Assembly (NCBI GenBank): GCA_021399435.1
Contig: JAJTUP010000071.1
Location: forward strand, 124,001-188,000
Source: Diaporthe sp. PMI_573
Taxonomy: Eukaryota; Ascomycota; Sordariomycetes; Diaporthales; Diaporthaceae
Length of the DNA: 64,000 nucleotides
Direction of reading: 5' to 3'
The notes below the pieces were generated by a model. It did not search any database, was not told the DNA's origin, and saw only the letters and a list, made by a program, of their open reading frames with translations. Below are positions 55,612 through 64,000 of this stretch, one piece after another. Numbering within the stretch: position 1 is the stretch's first letter; every line of letters starts with the position of its first letter. The translations under genes were made by a program, and so were the position numbers.

Positions 55612-57842
55612 TTCAAAGTCAACGGCGCAGGAACACTACGTGTTGTCGAAGTCTGTCAAAGATTGGCTGCCTTCCTGTCGAGGCTATGAGGCTTGAAAGC
55701 GTCAAAGAAGCACGAGATTGCTGTGCTTGAAATACAGATAGACTGGGATCCTCCATTGTCCAAATTCTATCCTAATATCCCAGGGACACAACTATTTGTA
55801 TACATTATTCTTGTTTTGCGGAGCATGTTGATCCATTTACAAAATGCAGCGCGATGTGATCGCCAATCGGTTAACAACTTGGTATTGTTATTGCGGCCCC
55901 CACCAACCGGGATATATATTGCTATCAGATGGGAATTCTTTCCCAAGAGGTATCTCCGAGGCCCGGCTCGACCTCCATTCTTCGAATATGGCAAGGTAAG
56001 CAGCCCCATAGCGCGCACAAATCCTTTCCCCGCCTTGGCTTGCACGTTTTCTTTACGAATACGATTCCACTTTACCAGATAAAGGATATGAGGTGCGCTC
56101 AGCCAATACCAGATACTGATAACGCCTGCTGATCATGCACATACTAGGAAACATCGCGAATACGAAAATCCCAGTTCGGCAGGTTAATGCGACATTGTTG
56201 GCAATAGCTTCTTGATCGACAACGCACACGTTCAAATTTACGGGTCGATTTCTTGACACATGAAGCCGAGAATAACACAATGCAGCTGTAACCGAGAGAT
56301 GCCGAAGCTCACATTTGAAAAATACACGGCTTCATTGATGAGTTCAAATCGCGGGCGAAGAGAGTGAACTTTTGAAAGTGGAAGCACTCGGGCGCTACCG
56401 AAGCAGCATCGGCGTTGTTCTTTGGCGAAGAGTCCATGGTTTCCCCACAGATAAGAGCAAAGAGCAGAAAGGTTTTGCACAATCTGACAACGAGGAGCAA
56501 GATACAGCTCGAAAAATCGTCCGAATGAGATATCGTGCAAGGCTGCCGATAGATTCTAAAATATTAAGCGTTAGATATAGTACTGTAGCTACCATATCGC
56601 CAGGTAATTGCTAGGGCTCAAGGGCTCCAGCAGATGAGTATCTATAACCCTGTAATTCCTCCGTGAGTAAATTGTAAGGAAAGTGATGATGGTAGTCAAC
56701 AGTGCATCATGGTTGGCAAAAAGGACATCTGGAGGCAGGCACCGGGCATGGAGAGCTCCTGATCGGCGGGGCACCTCTATAGACTTTACTGGAGACGCTT
56801 GAAGTCGTCCTCTACAGGCCGATACTTGCTAAATCCAGGGAACCTCTTGCCTTGCATTATGCTAAAAGATAGGACTGAATGTGTTGGTTGGGTAGTCACG
56901 TACGCGTACGAGTGGATTTGGTGGTAGTTGGTTGTTGTGTGTAGAGAGGAGGGTGTGGCCGAATGGCTGCACCCTACGTATCTAGCTATAGTCGCTATGT
57001 ACGGTGGTCACGTGACCTCCAAGTGAATGTGTCTATGCCCATTCCCACAGAATGCTTAACACAGATAGGGGCCACTGACTCCAACGACCACCTCTTCGAC
57101 ATGTTAGCTAGGAGTGAGGCTAACCATTCCCATGATCGTGCAGCCGGCTTGTCTACAAAAGTAAGCCGGCCCCGAGCCTTTGATATTCCGGGCTGCTGGC
57201 CACAGTTTTGAACACAAAGGCGTTCATTCTATGTCATCAAAATCAGGGCGTATACTTGATATATTCAGGCAATCCGAGCAACCGGGCATAGGCTACCGGC
57301 CAGCCCGGTGCGGCCCCGGGATTGAGTGGGAACCGGACCTACCCGGCACTGACGGATGATAATTGATTTATACCCTTTACTATTGACTATATCAGACCAG
57401 AATTTGGCTTCCCGTAGGTTTAATTTTATTCAAAGCATTGCTTCTATTTTTCATGAAGGGAGTAACACGCAAATATCCTCAACCTGGAATCTGAATATCG
57501 CCGCTGGACACTACCAGAGAAGCTTTAGGCATGGTTGTCGTGAATACAGGTGAGCTGCTCCTTGTTCATTGATAAGAAAAGTCCTTTTCCTGAGTTTCGA
57601 ATTTTAACCAGGCACTTACTCATATCATCCATCTATCTAGGCCTGAGTAACCCAGTGTCACAATATGTACCGTCTCGGATACATAAGAACACACTTATCC
57701 TCGAATCTGCAAAGATAAAAGGCTGTTTCTTTCCTTGAGTATCTTCTACTCGTAGCCATAATAGGAAATTGCAAGCCTTGATAGTCCTGCCCTCTTTTTG
57801 TAATTAATGCATTGGTAGGGCTTTCAGATATTACCTGACTCT
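55612..57842. other. Gene-free region of about 2.2 kb
   Basis: Short frames on both strands without domains. A GC-rich patch at 57275-57350 has repeated CCGGG/CCGGC words similar to the motifs near 60424, but no gene start is close. AT-rich sequence follows at 57355-57440. Confidence 0.5.
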
Positions 57843-60369
57843 TTAACCCACAAATGAATCAAAGTTCTCAAGATAACCTGGTGCCAGGAACAGATCGATT
57901 CCCCCAAAATCAAAGCCTAACGTATCTGTCGCGTCAAATATCATCCCATTCGCTGAGTTGGTTATACCACTGCTGCTTCCTCCTCCAGAAGCTCCTCCAT
58001 CACTTGACGCCCTGCCATTTGAATTCATCGCTTCAATCAACTGGGCAGCCTGCTGGTGGATTTGGAAGGCAAGGTTTTCGACGTAGGGGTATTTCTCTAG
58101 CATTGACCCTATGGGGACAAGCTCAGTAGCCAGAGCTTCTCTATCGATCAAGTGAGGCCATTTTTGAGATACTTGTAACGCGAACAGAGCTAATCAATGA
58201 ATGGATGAAGGTCAGGATTTGACGAAATTTCACACATCCATTGAGTTGATTTGGGCTTCTTACCAAGGAACGAGAGCATCAAAGCCGAAAAAGATGGTGC
58301 CCATTGGAAATGCCACTGATATGAAGGACTTTTGCAAATGAAGCGGAGCAATTCCACGCAGACTGCCATTGTTCGCTGTGTTAAGTCGTCATTGATCGTC
58401 GCGGATAACTCTCCAGACAAGAGAGAATTGGATTGCTGGCGCTTTGCAAGGACTTGACAACATATTGTGATGGTTGCAAAAGCTTGCTGAATGAATAAAC
58501 TAGCGCGCTGGAAAGAACTAACATCCACTCCATGTCCTGTTGAAAAACATCAGATGATTCATGTGAAAACTGTCCAGTATATCACGGCCGGATAATTGTT
58601 GGATGGACCCACTGGCAAGCTGAGTATCCCAATGGTGATACCACTGTTGTGTCCGGGATTCGACTTCTTTCAGCCACAAGGTTGGATTTTCAGAGTTGAA
58701 AGACTCGGACATCACTTCGGCGGTTGAGGTACCTTGACAAAAAAAGAAGAGAATTTAGAACAGGGCGTGAGTGCTACGCCAACACAGACATAACGGATAC
58801 TGTATCAACTCACCTCGAATTTGAACGAGTTCAATGATGGAAATGTACCTGATGTCTGCGCACGTGGTGATGGGAAGGCTAAGAAATCTTCTGAGGGACA
58901 TCTTGTCCACGGGTTTCATCCTAGGCTTGCGCGCTGTGCCAAATGCGATCTCCCGCTCGATGTGATGCAGTATCAGCCAAGTTCGTGTGTGTCGGAAAAG
59001 GTCACGTGCTTCAACATCGTGATCATGGCCTCCAGCTGATTCTAGGTTGTTGAGCCGATGCATGGCTGCGTCTAGGCCGAGGTCCTTGGCCATTTGTAGT
59101 GCATGGCCGATCGCAAACCAGGCTTTCTTTGCATATGCCGCAAGGAGTATCATCCCCTGTACATTCTCCAGCCTCGGATTCTCAAAGAGGCTTTCCGTGG
59201 CCAAACGATGGGACTCGCGGCGAGCATACTCTCTCATGTTCTTATCAGCACTGCACGAATCCGATTGACACATGCCGATGAACAATATTGTAATCAGACA
59301 GAAAGGAGAGCGATGACGCAGCGAATCGAATGTATCTGCTACTGGATCGAAAAGAGGGAGAAATGGGTTTGCTCCCCCGAGGTAGCTAAGTGAGTAGCAG
59401 AAGACTTATTGTTAGCAGAGGGAGAGTCAAAAAGACAAAGAAAAAAAGAAACTTATATCATATCATACAGAGCGAAAATATTTCGAGCCATTGTCTCATT
59501 TCTCAACAGATATGACATGACATCCGGCTCGGAACCAGGCTCTCCTGCCCCTGTAGGCGCTTTTTGTGGAGAAGCAGCAGCTCCGGGCTTCGTGCTACCG
59601 TGACTCTGCTGTTGCTGCTCCTGAAGTCCACTCCCCACAGGGGAGTAAGGAGAGGAGTCGGACAGCCGCGGGGTCATTGCATGGACTGCTGATAAAGGAG
59701 CATTCAATGTGAACTGATCTAGGCACTCTGTGCGACTCGAACTCACACTGGCACTTGTTGAGCGGCAGGACTCCTCCTCCAGTGGCATTGACTGGGCCGG
59801 AGTCGTCCCGGAGCGAGCATCGTTTATTGATCCGGCGTCTCGGTTCTCCTCGACGACGACAACTGTTTGACCGTCCAAGTTGCCAGAACCTTGGGACGCC
59901 GACGGTCGACTCTGGGTTCGAGTGGTGGCATGATGAATCTCCCGCATCCGAACTTTCAATGCCTCAACTTCTTCATGCAGGGCATCTATTCTGGCCAGCA
60001 TCGAATCCTGTTAGCTCGCTCTCGCCACTTCTGGAAGTTCCAGCGGCATGTAAATAAGGTACCACCATACTTGCGTTTCTGTGCTCCATGGCTGTCGGGG
60101 TGCTCTTTTCTTTCGACCATATCGAAGATGCAGTCCACACCTGCATTGACGCACCGCGGACATGGCATTTGCGGGTTCCCATCGCATCTCATCTTCTGCC
60201 GGCGACACGTCCGACACGCCTTCAATCGCCGCGGTGGCAGCTCTCGCGGCTCTTCCATGCTGGGTTGTAAAACAAATCGCTGTGCCTTGGTATTTCTCTT
60301 ATAGTTCTTCCTCGCTCCTGTTTGTCTCTTGATGCTTGCCCGACCTGTCGTCTGAGGTTCTGTTCCCAA
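57843..60369 (-). CDS. Zn2Cys6 transcription factor with Fungal_trans domain
   Basis: Six exons (60071-60369, 59469-59990, 58814-59385, 58613-58732, 58264-58536, 57843-58189) encode 710 residues; all phases agree. The zinc cluster is ACRTCRRQKMRCDGNPQMPC followed by PRCVNAGVDC, then a coiled coil starting KIDALHEEVEALKVRM. A Ser/Pro/Gln-rich linker follows (GSGLQEQQQQSHGS). The regulatory domain starts at YLGGANPFLPLFDP and includes ENVQGMILLAAYAKKAWFA and the RTWLILHHIEREIAFGTARKP signature of Fungal_trans. The chosen acceptor at 59991 and donor at 59468 are the only ones that keep these regions in frame. It is divergent from the dehydrogenase gene, 197 bp apart, and the gap carries GCCCGGCTCC-type sites, suggesting local control. 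Confidence 0.9.
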
Positions 60370-60423
60370 AGCCTGCGGTTAGAATTCAGCCACGTGATCT
60401 CTCCGCGTTGGAAACCGGGCTTG

Positions 60424-60443
60424 GCCCGGCTCCGGCCGGCTCC
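60424..60443. promoter_or_regulatory. Tandem GC-rich 10-mers in the divergent regulator/dehydrogenase promoter
   Basis: GCCCGGCTCC at 60424-60433 is followed directly by GGCCGGCTCC at 60434-60443. The first 10-mer occurs twice more upstream of the transaldolase gene (63713 and 63731). CGG/CCG half-sites fit binding by the adjacent Zn2Cys6 protein. Confidence 0.6.
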
Positions 60444-60566
60444 GGGTCATGCCGGGCGCCGGAAGGTTTATCAACTGGCATACATCATCCACCACGAAGC
60501 AAATCAGTCAGTCGGAGGTGCAAAGACCAACATTATTATTGTTTATTTGAAACAAACGTCTTGATC

Positions 60567-62042
60567 ATGCCTGAAACTGGCGAACACAAGGTGCCCGTAC
60601 TCTTCATCGGCGCGGTAAGTAGGTTGGTTGCATTCAAAGCTGGGCCCCGACATGACACACACTACTTGGGGAAATCCGTGCTGACCTGTGGTCGTTCTTC
60701 CTATGTATGTAGGGAAACATTACGTTTGGCAACGATAACGTCAAATGGAATCATTCCCTGCGAGTCGAGAGATGCGTTGGAGAGCAGCTCGATGTCATCG
60801 GCATCGTGGATCCTTCTGCTCCGCGAGTTGGACAGGTCCTTGCGCAAAAGAAGCAGTCTGATGCGGCAGAATCGTATAAGAAGACCACCCACTATCTTGG
60901 ACTCAGCGATGCAGAGGCAGATATCAAAGCGAAGGGAATCCGCCTTCAGCTCATCATCATCGGAGCTCCCCCTTATTTCCGTGGTACCACTTTGCCCGGC
61001 CGCAACCTTGAGGAACAGGTCATTCACGCATTTGGCCCTCACCCAGCCATCTTCTGTGAGAAGCCCGTCGCTACGGCTTTACCTCACAAGACACTGCCGG
61101 TGGTGAAGCTGCTCCGGGAGGCCGGGAACCGGATCTCCGTTGGCTACATGCTGAGGTACCTCAAGGTGGTACAGACAACCATGGATATTATTCGCGTCAA
61201 CAATCTGACAATAATGTCCATCAACATGCGTTACACGTGCGCATACTCGAAGATCAGAAAGGTGGACTGGTGGGACAAGTCCAAGCAATGCGGTCCCATT
61301 GTAGAGCAAGCAACGCATTTCTGCGACCTCTGCCGATATTTCGGTGGCGATATTGCCCTCGATACAGTCCAGGCCTACGCTCTCGAACACGATGAGCCAG
61401 CAGGGAAGCTCTCTCATATGGCAATTGATGAATCCGTCATTTCACCTGAGGAGCGGATTCCCAGAGCTACAAGCGCTATGTGGTATGTCTCTCGCTCTCT
61501 CACAAAAAGAAGAAAGACAGAAAGAAAGATCTCAGATGCGGATTGAGAAGCTCATGGCTCTCTTGCAGGAGGTTTTCAAATGGGGCACTTGGCTCCCTCA
61601 CCCATCTCATTGCGCTGCATGACGTCAAATATACCAACGAGATTGTCATCACAGCAGACGGTTATCAGCTGCGCTTGACAGACTTGTATATTCTCCCCAC
61701 ACTGCATATTCGGTCAGTAAACCCCATCAATGATCATGGTCTACCCGGTCGTGTGGAAGGCGCCGTTCTTACATCAATACTTATTTTCGTTTCTTCTGTA
61801 CCAGGACACCCGCTTCAGAGGAGGAGCGGTCAATCAACTTTGCCGGGGACGATCCGTTTTACTCGGAATTTGCTGCGCTGCTTGGTGTGCACTCGCAAGA
61901 TGCCCCTCGGCCCTCTACGAACGAGATCTTGTCTTCTTACGACGATGCTTACAAGACGTACGAGTTTACCTGGAAGATAAGGGAGGCTAGTGAGCGATCG
62001 AGCAAAGCTATTAGGGCAAGGCAGGAAAACCAGGTACTATGA
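60567..62042 (+). CDS. Gfo/Idh/MocA-family NAD(P)-dependent dehydrogenase
   Basis: Exons 60567-60614, 60713-61482, 61569-61712 and 61805-62042 encode 399 residues with consistent phases. The Rossmann start is VPVLFIGAGNITFGND, the EKP motif is IFCEKPVAT, and the C-terminal domain includes QATHFCDLCRYFGGDI with the His expected at the active site, then NGALGSLTHLIALHD. These enzymes oxidise or reduce sugars, inositols or similar polyols. The substrate is unknown. It is divergent from the Zn2Cys6 gene and 483 bp from the convergent transaldolase gene. The phrase EHDEPAGKLSHMAIDES and the polar tail suggest a cytosolic protein. Confidence 0.92.
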
Positions 62043-62525
62043 GATTAGAATAATTAGTCTTCTGCTGCGAAGCTGCATATATATACATGTGTGTGTGTGC
62101 GCGTATGTGTGTGCAACGAAAGAATAATCTCATATTTTCTATAATTGACGTCTATAGCAAAGGCTCCATTGTGGCTCAAGTTCCTTGAATGCTTGCTGGC
62201 CCACTGTAGTTATTACAGTTCTAAGGAGGCTGCAAAATAATACACACATAGCTAATAGCGTTGCATCTTTAACTTTCACCTGGCCTGATAAGTGAGTGAC
62301 CTGCTTCAATATTAACGATGAAAATTGAGTGCTACCATCAGCTATTCAAGCACCTAGGTATCCATGGGTTCAGTTTCAGTATACATGGCTTTATTGAACT
62401 TTTTGCATTGATCCAACAATCAGATGAATTCGGTCAATGGAATAGTAAAGTTTGAAGTAAGGTATTCTCTTAAGCAAAAAGGGCAAATTCTGGAATGTTG
62501 GACTACCGACTACCAGTCCAGTAAT
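62043..62525. other. Spacer between convergent genes with a GT-rich microsatellite
   Basis: Contains a GT/TG-rich low-complexity tract at about 62088-62113. No gene is seen. Confidence 0.55.
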
Positions 62526-63582
62526 TTATAAAGAGCCGATAGCTTCCAGCAGAATTCTTTTCAGCTCCTCGCCATCATCTAAGAAGATCCGAAGGCTCTC
62601 TGACATCTTTTCAAAAGCCATTCTATCATTGAACAGATCAAAACGAAATGAAGCCTCATCATCTAGATATGTAGGAGATGATGGCCCGTTGTTGGTACTA
62701 CCGGTTTCTGAGTGACGAGTGAGAGAGATGGTTAGAAGTCTTGTACGTTACATGGAGACCCAGAAGCTTACCGTGATTTCTTTTATGAATCCAGAATTGC
62801 GTGACAATAGGATACTCCGCTTTTCGCAGGTCCTCGAGTAGTCTGACACTGATAGTCATGAGCCCGATGCCAGCAAGATGAACACACTCATCAATGTTTC
62901 GCAGACTCGCGGCCATGATTTCGGTCTGAATCCCGTTGCTGGTGTAGTACTCGTGAATTTGGCGGACAAGCCGGACGCCAGGATCGTGAAGCCCCGTATA
63001 GTCGGCCCCGGGGTGGTTCTTCTGCCACCAGTCCATACTCCGACCAACAAAGGGCGAGATCAGCGTCGCGTTGACCTCGGCGGCCAGTTTCGCCTGCACC
63101 GGAGAGAACAGAACGGTCATGTTGCAGTGGATCCCCTCCGCCTCGAGAACTCGGCACGCTTGGAAGCCCTCCCAGGTCGAAGCGATCTTGATCAGGACGC
63201 GCTCCTTGGAGACCCCAAGCTCGTTGTAGAGCGCAATGATCTCGCGTGCCATGTTGACAGTCTTGTGCTTATTGAAGGAGTGGATCGCATCCACCTCAGT
63301 CGAGACACGACCGGGGATGCACTTGAGGATCTCGCATCCGAATTCGACCAGGACGCGAAGAAAAGCATGCTCGACCTGCGCCTTGGGGTCGTCTGGTGAT
63401 GTGGCCTTTCCGTACCTCGCCGCTTCTTCAATGATGGTCTTGTACTGTGGCCTCTTGGCGGCGTTCAGGATGTGGGACGGGTTCGTGGTGCCATCTTGGG
63501 GAGCGTATTCTTTCAAAACGTTGAAGTCACCAGTGTCGGCTACGATCGTGGTGACCCCGCGCAACTGTTCGAGTGTAGACAT
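62526..63582 (-). CDS. Transaldolase
   Basis: Exons 62772-63582 and 62526-62707 encode 330 residues; the intron is GTAAGC...CTCAG. The N-terminus STLEQLRGVTTIVADTGDF and the TTNPSHI motif mark the transaldolase barrel; the Schiff-base Lys is in ERVLIKIASTWEGFQAC, and the phosphate-site segment ISPFVGRSMDWW follows. It moves a dihydroxyacetone unit between sugar phosphates in the pentose phosphate pathway. It is probably a second, non-housekeeping copy, since it sits in a regulator-dehydrogenase cluster and its promoter carries two GCCCGGCTCC sites. The second exon ends in a helix-rich tail (DGEELKRILLEAIGSL). Confidence 0.94.
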
Positions 63583-63712
63583 GACTAGTGAGCAAAACCT
63601 CTCATCTCTTCTGGCACTGCTTGACGACGTTGTTACAGTAGAGCCAAAGAGAGAGTGTGTGCTTTTAAGGAAAGAACACAATTCCACGCTCTTCCTTTGA
63701 ATGGGAGTGTCC

Positions 63713-63740
63713 GCCCGGCTCCACGCGCCCGCCCGGCTCC
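63713..63740. promoter_or_regulatory. Two GCCCGGCTCC motifs upstream of the transaldolase gene
   Basis: Exact copies at 63713-63722 and 63731-63740, starts 18 bp apart, 131-158 bp upstream of the start codon. They match the site at 60424 between the regulator and the dehydrogenase. Confidence 0.6.
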
Positions 63741-64000
63741 GACTGTCTCCGAGCTCTGAACACTCAACTCAATTCGGCGCGCACGCCCAGTCCCGCGAAT
63801 GCCGGATCTTGTGTATTTCACTTAGTGTAAGGCGAGAAAAGTAGTAGTTATAATTCTTGGATTCTAGCCCCTTCCACACAGCTGGTCCCGAGCCAGAACG
63901 CCCTAGCATCTATACATGCAAATCTCATACCAGCGTTTCACCACGGCCAAGCACTAAACGTACAGCTAATAGAGCTTTGAAGATAGAATTGAGCGATTCA
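63741..64000. other. Right edge of window
   Basis: Upstream region of the transaldolase gene. No gene is seen before the window ends. Confidence 0.5.

Noticed and set aside
58190..58528. Separate short proteins in the fragments of the second Zn2Cys6 gene
   Set aside because: The fragments join in frame through GT-AG introns into one 710-residue regulator.
62088..62113. GT-rich tract as a regulatory element
   Set aside because: Simple microsatellite in the 3' spacer of two convergent genes; no further evidence for function.

Overview
The window is nuclear DNA from a filamentous ascomycete (Pezizomycotina, most likely Sordariomycetes; the class is an inference). Genes are mostly monocistronic on both strands and carry short GT-AG introns of about 50-200 nt. 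Families seen are typical of such fungi: PAC1/LIS1, Zn2Cys6 regulators, rhodopsin-like and DUF7703-like membrane proteins, a LysM chitinase, an F-box protein, ankyrin proteins, a sterol glucosyltransferase and S1/P1 nuclease. No tRNA, rRNA, CRISPR or intact transposon was seen. Exon boundaries were deduced from splice consensus, branch-point-like motifs and reading phase; in most multi-exon genes the exon lengths sum to a whole number of codons.

Layout: 1-854, MDR reductase (3' end outside the window); 2775-4325, PAC1; 5093-5611, monooxygenase-like gene with an in-frame TGA; 6105-6902, methyltransferase; 6903-9670, gene-poor; 9671-11115, rhodopsin-like membrane protein; 11835-12512, HAD hydrolase; 12583-14244, F-box protein; 15056-16755, a gene fragment beside a gene of unknown function; 17332-19219, ankyrin protein; 20541-21048, decayed gene; 21949-26839, a very large LysM/GH18 chitinase locus split by TGA; 27550-28150, AT-rich island; 28319-29152, unknown protein; 29546-30763, 7-TM protein; 32214-32317, relic of an M20 gene start; 32828-34105, broken Nudix gene with a partial duplicate that holds a small inverted-repeat element.

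34591-43621 looks like a catabolic cluster: cupin dioxygenase-like protein, Zn2Cys6 regulator, class III aminotransferase, amino-acid permease and M20 amidohydrolase. A 15-bp direct-repeat motif (CGGCG-YYAA-CGGCGG) lies upstream of the cupin gene (twice), the regulator gene, and in the shared aminotransferase/permease promoter. This is the strongest candidate for an undescribed regulon here.

43706-57842 holds an APH-like kinase, S1/P1 nuclease, ankyrin pseudogene, small membrane protein, sterol glucosyltransferase and an eight-exon secreted FAD oxidoreductase. 57843-63582 is a second small cluster: a Zn2Cys6 regulator divergent from a Gfo/Idh/MocA dehydrogenase, plus a transaldolase. Both promoter regions carry paired GCCCGGCTCC-type motifs, suggesting a sugar-metabolism regulon.

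Several genes carry single-base lesions (5225, 23612, 33411-33420, about 17693-17755). Some relics show CAG-to-TAG or C-to-T changes that fit repeat-induced point mutation; assembly errors cannot be excluded from the sequence alone.
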